In this document: positions 48,801-57,545 of the stretch, one piece after another
Layout of the letters: each line of letters opens with the position of its first letter
How positions within the stretch are numbered: position 1 is the stretch's first letter
Assembly (NCBI GenBank): GCA_028873815.1
Contig: JAPPNN010000068.1
Coordinates: forward strand, 101,787-165,786
Source: Gemmatimonadota bacterium
GTDB lineage: Bacteria > Gemmatimonadota > Gemmatimonadetes > Longimicrobiales > Gaopeijiaceae
Length of the DNA: 64,000 nt
Direction of reading: 5' to 3'
Notes under the pieces: model-generated
What the model was told of the DNA's origin: nothing
The model's database searches: none
The model's input: the letters and a program-made list of their open reading frames with translations, nothing else
Made by a program: the position numbers and the translations under genes

Positions 48801-50084
48801 GGTGCACCGGACAACGGTTCCGCGCCGGCCGGCCACATGACTCCGCCGGCGGGCTCGCCGCAGGCCGTCGAGGTCACACCCCTCGGCCGTGTGGCTGCGC
48901 TGCCGGCGCCCGTCGCCGAGTACAGTCCACGGGCGACTCGCATCCTGCCCCTCTCGGCCAAGTTGCCCACAGCACTCGGACAGCTCGCAGCGCGTTATCT
49001 GGCCTGGGTGGACGCGTGCCAGGCAAACGGGTCCGCTGAAGACGGCGCATCGGCCTCGCTGCTGGCCGACATGGCCTGGACGGCCGGCATTGGCCGGAGT
49101 CACTTCGTCCACAGAGCCGGCGTGGTCTTCCGCGACGGCGAGTCGCTCCGCGATGGCCTGAGCATGGTGGCCGCAAGGCGCGATCCGGGCGGACCGCGCC
49201 CCGTGCGTCCGACATCCGGCACCCGGCCCAGGCTTGCTTTCATCTACACCGGGGAAGGAAGCGCGCATGAGGGAATGGGCCGCGACCTCCATGATCGCGA
49301 ACCGGTCGTGCGCGCCATCCTGGACCGATGCGACGCGGTGTTGGCCGAACAACGGGACGGAGCGTCCCTGCTCGACGTCATGTTCGGCCGCAGGGGTGCT
49401 GGTGGATCCCTCCGTGCCCCGGAGTGGGCCCAGCCCGCAGTCTACGCCTTGGCAAGCGCCGTCACGGCTCTGTGGGCCAGCGTGGGGATCCGTCCCGGCG
49501 TGGTTGCGGGACAGGGCATCGGCGAGCTGGTTGCGGCATGGGCCGCCGACCTTTTCACACTGGAGGACGGGCTCCGGTTGGCCGCGGCTCGAGGAACGGA
49601 CCTGGCACGCCCCAGGACGCGCGTGGCGGCCGCAATGCAGCCTGCAGGACCGTCGGAGGATCCTCCGTCCGATTTCGAAGCGTGCCTGCAAGAGGTCGAG
49701 TTCTCGCCTCCATCGCTAACGCTCCTCAGCCAGATCACGGGGCAACCGCTGGACCACGCCAGGGCACCCGGCGCCGACTACCGGCGTGAACTGGGCCGCG
49801 CCAGCCAGCCCCTCGACCACCTTGCGAACGAGTTGGCGGCACTGAACGCCGACATGGTCCTGGAGATCGGTACGCTGTCGGCCGGGTGCCCAGTGCCGTT
49901 GATCGGTTGGCCCAACCCGGCAGAGGAGCCGCACCCGAACTTCGACGAGTCCGTGGCGAGCGCCTACGAGGCCGGATTCGAGGTCTCGTTCAGCGGATTG
50001 TTCGCCGGGGAAACGCGGCGGCGGATATCGCTGCCCGCCTACCCCTTCGAGCGAAGGCGTCACTGGATCGAGGTGGACGGCTGA
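39810..50084 (+). CDS. Type I polyketide synthase, reducing module plus degenerate KS-AT module
   Basis: 3,424 residues from the ATG at 39810 ([20 protein letters not shown]; an earlier start at 39711 adds nothing recognisable). Module 1: KS (Cys181, His316), AT (Ser647 in GHSVGE; His753 in KAFHS, a malonyl-type motif), DH (His958, Asp1130), C-methyltransferase ([10 protein letters not shown]), ER ([13 protein letters not shown]), KR (GGLGGIG; catalytic Tyr replaced by His2337), ACP (Ser2500). The order KS-AT-DH-MT-ER-KR-ACP is that of highly reducing, often iterative synthases. After a Pro/Ala/Gln linker comes a second KS (Cys2742; HGAGS in place of HGTGT) and a second AT whose GHSxG has become GQGIG (Gly3236 replaces Ser) and which lacks the His-bearing subdomain. 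The protein then stops with no ACP or thioesterase. Likely product: a methyl-branched reduced acyl chain. The flanking ACP and hydrolase may complete the line. Confidence 0.93.
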   Translation: MSNPTSEPIAIVGMACRFPGADGIEAFWRLLESGGNAVAEGVPGSGIGRWGQLFGDRAVQSEACRFGAFVEDIDQFDDSFFRISPVEAQLLDPQQRMMLEVSWEALEDAGINPDRLRESRTGVYTGISNDEYRMLVVESAKPSEAASCLYALSGTNLNGTAGRVSFVLGLTGPAKAVDAACASAMVAIHDAVADLQQGKANLAIAGGVQAILNGRIYELRADAMMLSPDGLCKTFDASANGYVRGEGCGVVILKRLSDAEADGDRIWAVIRSAVMNHGGTGVGLTVPNTPALEQVMTDALAQAGVAPTEVDYLEAHGTGTAVGDPIELNAVANVYGPARTADHPILIGSVKTNVGHLESAAGVAGLIKAALVVKRGVIPKHLHFRDPNPEFDWDRAPLQVTSTMMDWPDRSERPRLAGVNCFGISGTNAHLLVEEYRPPERSARARGVAGSVGAVTGRGSRVLPLSGKVEAALEELAGRYLTWLDERAGALASRGEASDPLLSDMAWTAGVGRSHFDHRAAVVFHDVGSLREQLKAVAEPARDVSAGTPTTRVAFAYTGQGSQWSGMGRTLYENEPVSRSVMDRCEAVFREERGASLLDVMFGRAEKEQGDLGDTAWEQPALYTLECALTALWASVGVRPTVVLGHSVGEIAAAQAAGVFSLEDGMRFACARGALMSGMEPGAMAAVFAPPDRVQAAVEARNAATDGLAVNISADNGAHQVISGPEAGIEAVSGQLDSEGFRVRRLNTTKAFHSALVEPILEALGASLDDMETSQPSLTVVSNLTGRAVEPGQTLDGEYWRRHARQAVAFAGGVTTLAELGVDLIIEIGPRPVLAPMALSAWPESPDTPAPRVLSSLQPPSADEPATPGAGDFVRAVAEAYEAGLPVRFEGLFADESRRRISLPSYPFQRTHHWLDAPKRRRGGAGHPLLGDRHESARGEITFETELFPSDPQWLDDHRVFDRVIAPGALYGAMAASAARLEGSGTVVVEDFQLHNALVFPGADSADGNGDAGRRLQLVLDESEEPSRPVQMYSKGSEGDWVQHVEGRVSSGGPVPEADERLDLDRLKSSLSPVDVDRYYRARADTGVDLGPSFRTLARAWSRPGEALSEVALPEGLAREGLDVHPLVLDGCFQTVGTARDLDGPHGSVTYLPFGWERFWLASGRLPDRVMCHVRLSGDSRDADADRGDAPEVLSAELRIYNRSGVQLGGLSGYTIKRATRAALLSAVDGVKDLLYEVQWQERALPPGMPSADFFSTPGSIKAGAQLFTGYLTDARVDPDDRDALLADLETWSWSYALATMDRLGWRRRPGTLVDAEALREQLAVNADHQQLFRRMLEMLVKSGVLRVEDDGRFAVLVGSEDPWPEVLPRDPDEYAAVMADRYPNGLIEVGLFRRSGAALAEVLRGREDPLTLLFSSGEPTAADLYLKAPVARAANQMLAEAMRALVATLPEGRRLRLIEVGAGTGSATASVLPELPEGRFDYVYTDISAGFFAEAEARFGDGGGCIEYRPLDIEKDPVAQGFDAHGYDVIIASNVLHATRYLEETLAHCRRLLAPSGQMIALENLSGLGWMDLTFGQLDGWWRFADDYRPHHALASPAVWRRALEDAGFEASEVVGVDESDTTRIPDKGVIVAQGPATVTEPAGVWILAADRDGMAAALADDLAARNQTVLLASDEEAEDGVPNAGRPGVFRVRVDIARRESWQSVVKRLPDNVQLNGLVHLLSLDGHDAAATTDQIGEDVARVGASALAMVQGVGDADATPGKGVWFVTRGAQVLERERGGQLCGAALWGFGKAVAREAAHLQPRMIDLDPGLGASAPDLANELMYPDSENHIVFRSGRRQVARLVRAGDEAKRLTLPEDPEWVLAPDPAGVFDQPYVQPLPARALEPREVRVAVAAAGLNFWDVFRSLGFIEEGLLGREMCGHILDIGSEVTSVSVGDQVVGLGFGAFGPQMITHEELVAHAPAGISVTGLATVPSAFVSAALSFELSGLEAGERVLIHAGAGGVGLAAIQLVQAAGAEVFATASAPKQAYLRSLGVKHVFDSRTTDFAAEIMEASDGAGVDVVLNSLTGEGFIDASLSCLRHGGRFVEMARRDILSEEEMAAVRSDVGYDILELDVLKKTDPEWVGRVLRGVMRQVAAGELKPIVHSRWPLAEAGAALSFMRAARHLGKIVVTTPPLESGRLRQDRTYLVTGGLGGIGCAVAGWLADRGAGAIVLNGRRRPDTDAEETIRELRERGVDVRVELADVTDTEAVDRILSRIDRELPPLGGVIHSVGVLSDGALTNQNWDRFETVLRPKILGAWHLHRATLDRDLDMFVLFSSRVGVMGNPGQANHAAANAFLDQLAGHRRALGLPGQAIAWGAWSEIGEAAEQRERIDRQRSALGGRWFTPAQGLKAFDRLVREDSTHSVVMSMDWSVFEEAVDERPPLVEDLLSAASEADAGSEDAPRDLLSRVRESPASERENLVVSFLQGEVQAVLRLPSAPSPTVGFFDLGMDSLMAVELRNRLNRALTGVYTAPNTLVFDYPDIATLAGHLVGELAQAGDASALPPQAEAAPQPAIPQPAPQPAPQAAADAIAIVGMACRFPDAPDLASYWRLLEDAKDLVTDGRRDPGPWNGVAGNPGEGDAFSRRGAFLEDIDKFDARFFGIRPIEARMMDPRQRLLLETTWHALEDAGMDPEQLRGSRAGVYVGTGNGDYRDVVVAGGETHGYLGTTMSVTAGRISFALGLTGPAVPLDLACASSLAAIHQAASALRLGEVDTALVGGVNAILSSEVTTFMRQAGMLSTRGRCSTFDAAADGFVRGEGCGVVVLKRLSEASRDGDRIWGVIRGSAVNQNGTSAGLTVPNGPAQERVIEDALARAGVQPAEVDYLEAHGAGSDLGDPIEVQAAAAVYGRERDPDRPLLIGSVKANIGHSECAAGVASLIKAVLAMNEGRIPRQLHFHNPSPHLAWDHLPVRVTAEVTEWPSHPDRPPRAGVSSFGISGTNSHVVVEGNGAPDNGSAPAGHMTPPAGSPQAVEVTPLGRVAALPAPVAEYSPRATRILPLSAKLPTALGQLAARYLAWVDACQANGSAEDGASASLLADMAWTAGIGRSHFVHRAGVVFRDGESLRDGLSMVAARRDPGGPRPVRPTSGTRPRLAFIYTGEGSAHEGMGRDLHDREPVVRAILDRCDAVLAEQRDGASLLDVMFGRRGAGGSLRAPEWAQPAVYALASAVTALWASVGIRPGVVAGQGIGELVAAWAADLFTLEDGLRLAAARGTDLARPRTRVAAAMQPAGPSEDPPSDFEACLQEVEFSPPSLTLLSQITGQPLDHARAPGADYRRELGRASQPLDHLANELAALNADMVLEIGTLSAGCPVPLIGWPNPAEEPHPNFDESVASAYEAGFEVSFSGLFAGETRRRISLPAYPFERRRHWIEVDG

Positions 50085-50156
50085 ACGCCCCACCCCACGG
50101 CCGACTCAGATCAGCCGCTTTTCCTCCAGATACTCACGCATCGTGTCCACGCATTC

Positions 50157-51023
50157 CTAGGGCTTCTCCAACTGCAGGAAATGCGTTGTTTCGGGGATGA
50201 AGTCGTAGTCTATGCTCTGAATGTGACTGAGGTTGAATGTGGGCAGATACGCGAAGGGCAGCGTGGGGTCGGACCCGATGACCTTTGTCGGACACGGGAG
50301 GTCCCCAAAGTCCACGAGGAAGGCGTACGTCCGAATATACGCGACGATCTGCGCTTCATACTCCCGCGGACACCGAAGTTCGTAGCCGTCTTCCCCGGGG
50401 GACTCGGTCAACACGGTTCTGGCCATGAGTTCCGATGCGCCGGGAACTGCCCTGACCAGCAGCGGCAGGTAGCTCATCAGGTCGGTGAAGTCACTTCGGT
50501 GCCGGAATCGATGGGTGCGTCGCCGCGTCATACCGGCGGAGCGGTCGGCCAGCGCATCATAGTCCGGGTCGCCCGGACCGGGCCTGTACAGGGGCGGATC
50601 GAACAGAATCCAGGCGGACAGGGTCCCGCTGCGGCCCACGGAAAGCTGAGGCGACAGCAGGGTAGTGAGCGCCGATAGTGAATGAAAAACACCGATCGTC
50701 GGCCGATCCCCGTATCGCTCCGCCACCGCGTCGATAACCTGCTCCTGATCCCGGACCAGATTGGGGACATTGTGCTCGTCGCGATCCCCGACCTCGTTCC
50801 ACCCGTGATTCCTCAGATCGTAGACGAACAGATCGAAGTCATCGACGAGCAGGGACCAGAACGGGTAGTAGAGATCGATCGCGAGCCCGTTGCCGTGGCA
50901 CAGCAGGAGCCGGGGTCCGGCGGGATTTCCATGTCGGCGCACGATCGTGGTGCTGCCGTCGTCGTGGCGAACGCGGCACACGGAACGCGGTCGGGGCACC
51001 TCCCATACGGCTCGTGAACTCAC
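50157..51023 (-). CDS. Alpha/beta hydrolase with amber codon near the C-terminus
   Basis: 288 residues from a GTG at 51023 (AAGGGG upstream). The alpha/beta-hydrolase fold is clear: oxyanion-hole HGNGLAIDLYYPFW, nucleophile Ser in VFHSLSALT (a variant elbow), and catalytic His in ETTHFLQLEKP. A TAG at 50157-50159 ends the frame, but after it the same frame continues for 16 sensible residues (ECVDTMREYLEEKRLI) to a TGA at 50106-50108, completing the usual C-terminal helix. So either a point mutation (GAG to TAG) truncates the protein or the amber is read through. Position beside the synthase suggests chain release or editing. Confidence 0.85.
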   Translation of the reverse strand: MSSRAVWEVPRPRSVCRVRHDDGSTTIVRRHGNPAGPRLLLCHGNGLAIDLYYPFWSLLVDDFDLFVYDLRNHGWNEVGDRDEHNVPNLVRDQEQVIDAVAERYGDRPTIGVFHSLSALTTLLSPQLSVGRSGTLSAWILFDPPLYRPGPGDPDYDALADRSAGMTRRRTHRFRHRSDFTDLMSYLPLLVRAVPGASELMARTVLTESPGEDGYELRCPREYEAQIVAYIRTYAFLVDFGDLPCPTKVIGSDPTLPFAYLPTFNLSHIQSIDYDFIPETTHFLQLEKP

Positions 51024-51105
51024 CCCTGGGCACCCCTTTTGTTCCTGCGTGCGGAATTGGAGACTGCACGACCACCCGGACCGGGTATTCGTGCAGAAAG
51101 CAGGG

Positions 51106-51408
51106 TCAGCCGGTCTTCGCGTCGAGGTGTGCGATCAGTTTGCCGAAGGTTGCGATCTTATGGCAGTCCTCCGGCGGGATCGACACGTTGAACTCGCGTT
51201 CCACGATCCTTATGAATGCGACCGCGTCAAGGGAGGAGATTCCTGAATCGGCGAAGCTTCCGTCGGGGCTCGGCTCACGATCCAGGTCCAGGTGTTCGTC
51301 GATCAGTGCTCTCAGTCGGCTCTCGGTTCCGGCCGTCGGTGCGGATCCTTGGTTGGGGGGTGGAAAGGCGTTGAGAATTGGACGGTCAGAATGGTCAATC
51401 GATAACAT
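51106..51408 (-). CDS. Discrete acyl carrier protein
   Basis: 100 residues from the ATG at 51408. After a 30-residue flexible N-terminus the four-helix carrier fold is recognisable, with the phosphopantetheine Ser59 in DSGISSLDAVAFIRIVEREF; the usual DSL is SSL here. A holo-ACP synthase elsewhere would be needed. It lies 82 bases upstream of the hydrolase gene on the same strand, convergent with the synthase. Inference: the carrier missing from the synthase's second module, or an acyl carrier for a tailoring step. It is short and divergent enough that a general fatty-acid ACP role is unlikely. Confidence 0.85.
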   Translation of the reverse strand: MLSIDHSDRPILNAFPPPNQGSAPTAGTESRLRALIDEHLDLDREPSPDGSFADSGISSLDAVAFIRIVEREFNVSIPPEDCHKIATFGKLIAHLDAKTG

Positions 51409-51474
51409 ACTGCCCTGCGCGTGCGCCAAAGTCAAGAATCCCGGGCCTTTCCCAATCGGCTGAGCAAGGTCGCC

Positions 51475-53232
51475 ATGACCCCCACCCCCGCTGCAGTCCC
51501 GCCTCGCGGCCCGAGCATCCGCTACCAGCCCGACGAGACGCCCCCGCCCAGGCTCACGGTGGGCGTCGGACTGCAGCTGGCGGTGCTCAACATCGCCGCC
51601 GTAATGCTGATTCCGATGGTCGTGATGCGGGCCGCCGGGATGTCCGACGCCTATCTTGCCTGGGCCGTGCTCGCCTCGGTCACGGTCTGCGGCCTGACCA
51701 CGGTTGTCCAGGCTTTTCGCGCCGGCCGCATCGGAGCCGGACACGTCATGGTCATGGGCACCTCCGGGGCGTTCATCCCGGCCTCGATCATGGCGCTTGC
51801 CGAGGGCGGCCCTTCCCTGCTGGCCACGCTCGTCGTGGTTTCGGCTTTGGTCCCCCTGGTGCTCTCGTGGCGCCTGTCCCTGTTCCAGCGGATCCTGACT
51901 CCCGCCGTGTCGGGAACCGTGATCATGCTCATCCCGGTCACGGTGCTGCCGTTCATCTCCGGCCTCCTTTCCGCATCCCCCGAAGGCATCGCCGCAACCG
52001 GCGCGCCACTGAGCTTCCTGGTGACCGTAGTCGTCATCGGCGGCCTGGCCCTGAAGGCAACCGGGCCGCTGCGCCTCTGGGCCCCCGTGATCGGTGTGGT
52101 CGCGGGCTCGGCGATCGCCGCCCAACACGGCCTCTACGACCTGGAGCGCGTCGCCCAAGCCGAGTGGATCGACCTGCCCCGGCCCAGCCCGCCCGGCCTC
52201 GAACTCGGCTTCGGCTCCGACTTCTGGACGCTTCTCCCCTCGTTCCTGCTCGTGGCCGTGATCGCCGCCGTTCGCACGATGAGCAGTTCGGTGGCCGTTC
52301 AGCGCGTGTCGTGGCGCCGGAAGGACCGCGCGATCGACTTCCGCGCGGTTCAGGGCGCGGTCGCGGTGGACGGCGTGGGCAATCTGCTCGCCGGGCTGGC
52401 CGGGACGGTCCCCGGCAGCGCCACCACCACTAGCGTACCCCTGACACAGCTCACCGGAGTGGCGGCCCGGGCCGTCGGGATCGTCGCCGGCGCGGCGTTC
52501 ATCGCGCTGGCGTTTCTGCCAAAGGCTTTCGCGGCCATCCTCGCCATACCGGATCCGGTCTTCGCCGGCTATCTGGTCATTCTGCTCGCGATGCTCTTTA
52601 CAATCGGCATGAAGATCGTCCTGCAGGACGGGCTCGGCTATCGCGAGGGCCTGGTCGTCGGCGTCGCCTTCCTGGCCGGGGTGAGCCTTCAATACGGCAT
52701 GATCTTCCCGGAACACGTCTCGGGGTTCGCCGGCGGCTTGCTCGCGAACGGAATGAACGCGGGGGGCTTTGCCGCAATCCTCATGACCCTGTTCCTGCGC
52801 GTCACGGCTCCGCGCCGCAGCCGGTTCGAGACCTCGGCCGATACGTCGGAATTGAAAGCGGTCAGAGGATTCCTGAGCGACTTTTCGTCACGGAGCGGCT
52901 GGGGCAGTGAAATGGCCGACCGGCTCGCGGCCGCGACGGAAGAGGTGCTGTTGACGCTCGGCGAAGGCCCTGCGACGGCACCCCGGGAGGACGCTCGGCG
53001 ACGACTGCTGATCGTGGCACGCAGGGAAGCGAACAGCGCGGTTCTCGATCTCTTCGTCGCCCCCGGCGGCGAGAACCTCCAGGACAGGGTCGCCCTGCTC
53101 GCGGAAGTGGAGGACGAGGCCCTGGTCGAGCGCGAGGTCTCTCTGCGCCTCCTGCGCCACCTCGCGTCGTCGGTCAGGCATCGACAGTACCACGACACCG
53201 ACATCGTCACGGTGCGCGTAGAGGCCCGATGA
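51475..53232 (+). CDS. NCS2 nucleobase permease with C-terminal GHKL-like domain
   Basis: 585 residues from the ATG at 51475 (AAGG upstream). Residues about 20-435 form the 14-helix uracil/xanthine permease core, with NCS2-type segments such as GTSGAFIPASIMALAEGG and AGTVPGSATTTSVPLTQLTGVA. It should import a purine or pyrimidine with protons. The last 140 residues are soluble and resemble an RsbW-type ATPase domain (LKAVRGFLSDFSSRSG..., EEVLLTLG, EREVSLRLLRHLASSVRHRQYHDTDIVTVRV) but without a clear N-box Asn or G1 motif. Probably a degenerate regulatory domain. The stop overlaps the next gene's ATG. Confidence 0.88.
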   Translation: MTPTPAAVPPRGPSIRYQPDETPPPRLTVGVGLQLAVLNIAAVMLIPMVVMRAAGMSDAYLAWAVLASVTVCGLTTVVQAFRAGRIGAGHVMVMGTSGAFIPASIMALAEGGPSLLATLVVVSALVPLVLSWRLSLFQRILTPAVSGTVIMLIPVTVLPFISGLLSASPEGIAATGAPLSFLVTVVVIGGLALKATGPLRLWAPVIGVVAGSAIAAQHGLYDLERVAQAEWIDLPRPSPPGLELGFGSDFWTLLPSFLLVAVIAAVRTMSSSVAVQRVSWRRKDRAIDFRAVQGAVAVDGVGNLLAGLAGTVPGSATTTSVPLTQLTGVAARAVGIVAGAAFIALAFLPKAFAAILAIPDPVFAGYLVILLAMLFTIGMKIVLQDGLGYREGLVVGVAFLAGVSLQYGMIFPEHVSGFAGGLLANGMNAGGFAAILMTLFLRVTAPRRSRFETSADTSELKAVRGFLSDFSSRSGWGSEMADRLAAATEEVLLTLGEGPATAPREDARRRLLIVARREANSAVLDLFVAPGGENLQDRVALLAEVEDEALVEREVSLRLLRHLASSVRHRQYHDTDIVTVRVEAR

Positions 53233-55304
53233 CTCGCAGACGACTGGTTCCACTCCTCGCGCTCGCAGCCGCCTGCAGCGGTGACGCAGCCCCTCCCGTG
53301 CCCGCGTCCCTGACCATCTTCCCCAGCGCCCTCTCCTTCGCTTCGCTGGCCGACACCGCCCGCCTCACCGCCACCGTGCGCGACGAGAACGGCGAGATCA
53401 TGCCGGGCGCCACGATCACGTGGCTCTCCGACGACGCCATAGCCCGAATCACCCCCCCCGAGCGGGCCCCCTCCGTGCTGGTGACCTCCGTCGCGGACGG
53501 CAGCACCAACATCACCGCCACCGCCGGCGGTGCACGCGGCAGCGCGACCGTGCAGGTCGAACAGGTTGCCACGACCGTGGAGATCACCGCGCCCACGGAC
53601 TCCCTCATGGTCGGCGACTCCGTGCAGATGACCGCCCACGCCACCGATGCGGCCGGATCGGACGTGGTCGGCGCCCTCTTCTCCTGGCAGTCCAGCGACC
53701 CCGCGGTCGCCACCGTCGACGACGCTGGCTGGGTGCGTGCCCGCGCCCCCGGAATGGCCGAAATCGCCGCCACGCTCGGCCAACTCCGCGCGTCGGCGGC
53801 CCTGACCCTGCTGCCGCTGCCCGAGCGCACGGTTCTCCAGGCGATCTACGAGGCCAGCGGCGGCGCTCTGTGGAAGGACAACACCAACTGGCTCACCGAC
53901 GCCCCGCTGGCCGAATGGTTCGGAGTCCACGTGAACGACGACGGACAGATCCTCCATCTTCTGCTCACCGACAACGGACTCATCGGCACGATCGCGCCCG
54001 AAATCGCCAGCCTGAGCTACCTGGAGTCGCTGCACATCGGGCTCAACGACCTCGCCGGGCCCCTGCCGCCCGAACTCGCCCACCTCAAGCGGCTGAAGTC
54101 CCTCGAACTGACCTACAACGCGTTCGACGGCCCCATCCCGCCCGAAATCGGCGGCCTCGAGTCCCTCGAATGGCTCGGCGCGTTCGGCAACGGGTTCAGC
54201 GGCGAGATCCCGCCCGAAATCGGCAAACTCGGCCAACTCGAGTCCCTGGACCTCTGCTACAACCGCCTTACCGGCCCCATCCCGCCCGAAATCGGCAACC
54301 TCGCCAGTCTGAAACGACTCGCGCTCTGCGGCATCGACGCCAACCCCACCGAGGGCAACCGCCTGAGCGGCGAAATCCCCCCGGAAATCGGCAAGCTCAC
54401 CAACCTCAGCCTGCTCAGCCTCGGCGCCAACCGCCTGACCGGGCCCATCCCGCCCGAAATCGGCAACCTCACCGAACTCGACTCGCTTCTTCTCTACAGC
54501 AATGAACTGAGCGCCATTCCGCCCGAAATCGGCAACCTCGAGAGCCTCGAGTGGCTTGTCCTCTACGGGAACCGCCTGACCGGCTCCATACCGCCCGAAA
54601 TCGGCAAATTACACAATTTACGTATTTTACACATCGGCTGGGGATGGGCGAGTGGCCGCAACCTGCTGACCGGCTCCATACCGCCGGAAATCGGCGACCT
54701 CACCGGCCTCGTGCACGTGGATCTGGGCGGCAACCAGCTCTCCGGACCCATACCGCCGGAAATCGGCAACCTCGGTGCCCTGACCAACCTCGAACTGGGC
54801 TCGAACATGCTCGAAGGCGAGATCCCGGCCGAGGTCGGCAACCTGACCCGTCTGACCTCGTTCGCCGCCTGCCCGAACAGCCTCGAGGGGCCGATCCCCC
54901 CCGAATTCGGCAAGCTCCGGCGGCTGACCCAGCTCTTCCTGTGCACCAACCAGCTCTCGGGTCCGATGCCCGCTGACCTCGGCGAACTGCAGAGTCTCCG
55001 CCAGCTCATCGTAGCCGGCAACCGCCTGACCTCGGCGGTCCCGGCGTCGATGGTCTCGCTCAGCCGGCTCCGCGAGTTCTACTGGCAGAACAACGACGGC
55101 CTGTGCGTCCCGCTGCTGACGGAATTCGACTCCTGGCTCGCCCGTATCCCGGCCCATCGCGGTGACCGCTGTGCTCCGGCTTCGGCGCAAGCGGCCGAGT
55201 CGCACGCGTCCTTCGAGGGCGTTCGTACGGGTGCGCACAGGCATGTGACCAGAGAGCGACCCCTGTCGCCCCGCCCGGTCCCGGACCTTCTCCGCCAGCG
55301 CTAG
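53229..55304 (+). CDS. Lipoprotein with Ig-like domain and plant-type leucine-rich repeats
   Basis: 691 residues starting at the ATGA overlap with the permease gene. A lipoprotein signal ends LALAAACS. Two BIG2-like Ig repeats (about 25-195) are followed by an LRR N-cap (WKDNTNWLTDAPLAEWFGV) and about 15 repeats of 23-24 residues of the form L-x2-L-x2-L-x-L-x2-N-x-L-x-G-x-I-P-P-E-I-G (about 240-615). The C-terminal 70 residues are unlike LRR. Such proteins sit on the cell surface and bind other proteins or carbohydrate. A 28-base AT-rich patch with three TTA codons lies in repeat 9 (54605-54632). Confidence 0.88.
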   Translation: MTRRRLVPLLALAAACSGDAAPPVPASLTIFPSALSFASLADTARLTATVRDENGEIMPGATITWLSDDAIARITPPERAPSVLVTSVADGSTNITATAGGARGSATVQVEQVATTVEITAPTDSLMVGDSVQMTAHATDAAGSDVVGALFSWQSSDPAVATVDDAGWVRARAPGMAEIAATLGQLRASAALTLLPLPERTVLQAIYEASGGALWKDNTNWLTDAPLAEWFGVHVNDDGQILHLLLTDNGLIGTIAPEIASLSYLESLHIGLNDLAGPLPPELAHLKRLKSLELTYNAFDGPIPPEIGGLESLEWLGAFGNGFSGEIPPEIGKLGQLESLDLCYNRLTGPIPPEIGNLASLKRLALCGIDANPTEGNRLSGEIPPEIGKLTNLSLLSLGANRLTGPIPPEIGNLTELDSLLLYSNELSAIPPEIGNLESLEWLVLYGNRLTGSIPPEIGKLHNLRILHIGWGWASGRNLLTGSIPPEIGDLTGLVHVDLGGNQLSGPIPPEIGNLGALTNLELGSNMLEGEIPAEVGNLTRLTSFAACPNSLEGPIPPEFGKLRRLTQLFLCTNQLSGPMPADLGELQSLRQLIVAGNRLTSAVPASMVSLSRLREFYWQNNDGLCVPLLTEFDSWLARIPAHRGDRCAPASAQAAESHASFEGVRTGAHRHVTRERPLSPRPVPDLLRQR
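53943..55080 (+). repeat. Tandem LRR-coding repeats (about 72 bp unit)
   Basis: About fifteen 69-78 bp units, most containing a core close to CCCGAAATCGGCAACCTC, encode the leucine-rich repeats. Near-identical DNA between units suggests unequal recombination. One unit is lengthened and carries the AT-rich patch at 54605-54632. Confidence 0.8.
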
Positions 55305-55322
55305 TGTATCAGGGGCCGGAGG

Positions 55323-56108
55323 ATGACGGAGTCCACTGCCCAGCCTGCCGGACATCGAATGGCCGCCTTTCCCAGCGCATTGTCACTCGCCGCCGCGGCG
55401 GCGGCCGCCATCCTCGTTTCCTCCTCCGCCCTGGCCGCTCAGACCGACCCCGGCGACGATGTCGCATTCCACGTGGTGGGCCAGGTCGTCGACATTGCTA
55501 CCGGCGCACCGGTCCAGGGTGCCCGCGTGTCCGTCGCGGCGTCCGAGTGGATGTCCCTGACCAACCGGGAAGGGCGTTTCATCCTGCCTGGCCTGGATCC
55601 GGGATTGCACAGCCTGACGGTGGAGCAACTGGGCTACCGTACGCTCGTCGCGCAGGTGCAGGCCGTGGAGGAGACGCCTCCGCTCCGGCTTGCCATTCAA
55701 CCCGATCCGATCCTTCTCGAGGGTCTCGAGGTGGTCGGCAGGCGTTTCGAGAGACGGCGACGGGCAACCGGCACGAGCGTCAGGGAATTCAACCAGCATG
55801 AATTGGCGCGCAGCAGCAGCCCTTCGGCGGCCGAAATGCTGGAGGAACGCATTCCGGTGCAGCGGACCGTGTGCAGCGATGGGGGCTTCGAGTGCGTTTT
55901 CTCGCGCGGCGGACGGATTCGTCCCGTCGTGTGCATCGACGAAACCCCGATGATCGATGGCTGGAACGCGCTTGCGGCCTACCGTCCTCAGGACTTCTAC
56001 ATGATGGAGGTCCATGGGCGAGGTGGGCTTGTCCGCGCCTACACCCACTTCTTCATGGAGCGCGCGGCCCGGATCCGGTTTCTGCCGGCCGCGGTGGGCT
56101 CCTGCTAG
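55323..56108 (+). CDS. Carboxypeptidase-regulatory / TonB plug-like protein, copy 2
   Basis: 261 residues with a signal peptide (hydrophobic AALSLAAAAAAAILVSSS region, cut near ALAAQ). Domain order as in the 37201 protein: regulatory-like beta-sandwich (VVGQVVDIATGAPVQGARVSV, LTVEQLGYRTLVAQV), then a plug-like DPILLEGLEVVGRRFERRRRATGTSVREFNQ, ending VRAYTHFFMERAARIRFLP. The match in the latter half to copy 1 is strong, though the two genes are 18 kb apart. No barrel follows, so it is not a transporter. Start 55323 is GGAGG-adjacent; 55359 is an alternative. Confidence 0.75.
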   Translation: MTESTAQPAGHRMAAFPSALSLAAAAAAAILVSSSALAAQTDPGDDVAFHVVGQVVDIATGAPVQGARVSVAASEWMSLTNREGRFILPGLDPGLHSLTVEQLGYRTLVAQVQAVEETPPLRLAIQPDPILLEGLEVVGRRFERRRRATGTSVREFNQHELARSSSPSAAEMLEERIPVQRTVCSDGGFECVFSRGGRIRPVVCIDETPMIDGWNALAAYRPQDFYMMEVHGRGGLVRAYTHFFMERAARIRFLPAAVGSC

Positions 56109-56157
56109 GCGAAAACACGGTCGCCGCGGGCACGGTCGGACGGGCGAACCAGGCGTC

Positions 56158-56173
56158 GCCGGACGACCGGCGT
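56158..56173. terminator. Small hairpin between convergent genes
   Basis: CGCCGG (56158-56163) pairs with CCGGCG (56168-56173) around ACGA, 17 bases from the end of hisD. No U-tract; weak evidence for a terminator serving the his operon and the convergent gene. Confidence 0.25.
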
Positions 56174-56189
56174 TCACCGTCCGCTGCGG

Positions 56190-57545
56190 TTAGCCGTCCA
56201 GTCTCTTCTCCGCCGCGCGGGCATGGGCCTCGAGCCCTTCCATGCGGGCCAGCGAGGCCGCGTCCCTCGCCAGCAGGTCGCGCTCGGGGCCCGGTTCCAG
56301 CCGGAGCCAGGTGGGCCGCCGCAGGAAGGACAGCACGGACAGACCGCCGGTGAACCGGGCCGTGCCGCCCGTCGGGAGGGTGTGGTTGGGACCGGCGCCG
56401 TAGTCCCCGAAGACTTCCGCGACGGATTCGTCGACGAACAGCGACCCGTATGCGGTCAGCGTCTCCGCCCACGCCTCGGCGCGGCTCCCGTGAAGTTGCA
56501 GATGTTCGGGTGCAAGCTCCTCGCAGCTGCGCAGGGCGTCGGCTTCGGGGGCCACCACGGCGAACCCGTTGTGCAGGGCGGCGATCGCCGTCTCGGCGGT
56601 GGGCAGGTTGGCCAGTTGGCGACCGAGTTCGTTCTCCACTCTTGCGACCAGGTCCCGGGATGTCGTGATGAGGACCGGGAGCGCGGCGGGGTCATGCTCG
56701 GCCTGTGCCAGCAGATCGGCCGCGATGAGCGCGGGGTCGCCGCCCTCGTCCGAGAGAACGGCCAGTTCGGAAGGGCCTGCCAGCAGATCGATGCCGACGA
56801 CGCCCGACAGGAGGAGCTTTGCGGCGGTCACCCACTGGTTTCCGGGGCCGACGACCACATCGCATCGCGGCACGGGAGGGACGCCGTACGCCATGGCCGC
56901 CACGGCCTGCGCGCCACCCACTCCCAGCAACCCGTCCACCCCCGCCACCGCCCCCGCCGCCATCGCCACCCGGGACGGTTTCGGCGAGGCCAGCCACACC
57001 TCACGCACCCCGGCCACCCTGGCCGTCACGGCCGTCATGAGCACGGACGACGGCAGCGGAAACCGCCCTCCCGGCGCGTAGCACCCCGCCACCCGCACGG
57101 GCACCACCCGATCGCCAGCCGTGCCCCCCTCCACCGTCACGGACACCGGCACGGCCGACTCCATCTGGGCACGCGCAAAGTGCTCGATCCGGCCGGCGGT
57201 GCGCTCCAGCACATCGCGGTCCGCCCGCGGCAGCGAATCCAGGGCAGCCTCCATCTCGCCGGGCGTCCTGACCAGCGCCCGGCCGGCTTCGAGACCGTCC
57301 CACCGCTCCGCGTACGCGCGCAACGGCCCCTCGCCACCCTCCCGCACCGACTCGATGATCTCCAGCACGGCCGGGATGATCTCGCGCGGCACCGCCGGCT
57401 GGCGTTCGCGGCCCACCTCGGCTGCGGAGACCCGCCTCAGGCGCACGCGATGGCGCCCACTACCCCGGCCCCGGGCGGCCCGACCGTCACCCACCGGCCG
57501 CCCCTTCACCCACCGCCCGACCCGCACGCACGGCCCGTCCCTCAC
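56190..57545 (-). CDS. hisD: Histidinol dehydrogenase
   Basis: 451 residues from a GTG at 57545 that overlaps the hisAIE stop. Family landmarks: CYAPGGRFPLPSSVLM, PGNQWVTAAK, AQAEHDPAALPVLIT (Zn-binding Gln/His), and the C-terminal GAGPNHTLPTGGTARFTGGLSVLSFL. The enzyme oxidises histidinol to histidine in two NAD-dependent steps, the last of the pathway. The first 30 residues are Arg/Gly-rich and precede the usual start, so a downstream start is possible. It is the last gene of the his operon. Confidence 0.93.
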   Translation of the reverse strand: MRDGPCVRVGRWVKGRPVGDGRAARGRGSGRHRVRLRRVSAAEVGRERQPAVPREIIPAVLEIIESVREGGEGPLRAYAERWDGLEAGRALVRTPGEMEAALDSLPRADRDVLERTAGRIEHFARAQMESAVPVSVTVEGGTAGDRVVPVRVAGCYAPGGRFPLPSSVLMTAVTARVAGVREVWLASPKPSRVAMAAGAVAGVDGLLGVGGAQAVAAMAYGVPPVPRCDVVVGPGNQWVTAAKLLLSGVVGIDLLAGPSELAVLSDEGGDPALIAADLLAQAEHDPAALPVLITTSRDLVARVENELGRQLANLPTAETAIAALHNGFAVVAPEADALRSCEELAPEHLQLHGSRAEAWAETLTAYGSLFVDESVAEVFGDYGAGPNHTLPTGGTARFTGGLSVLSFLRRPTWLRLEPGPERDLLARDAASLARMEGLEAHARAAEKRLDG

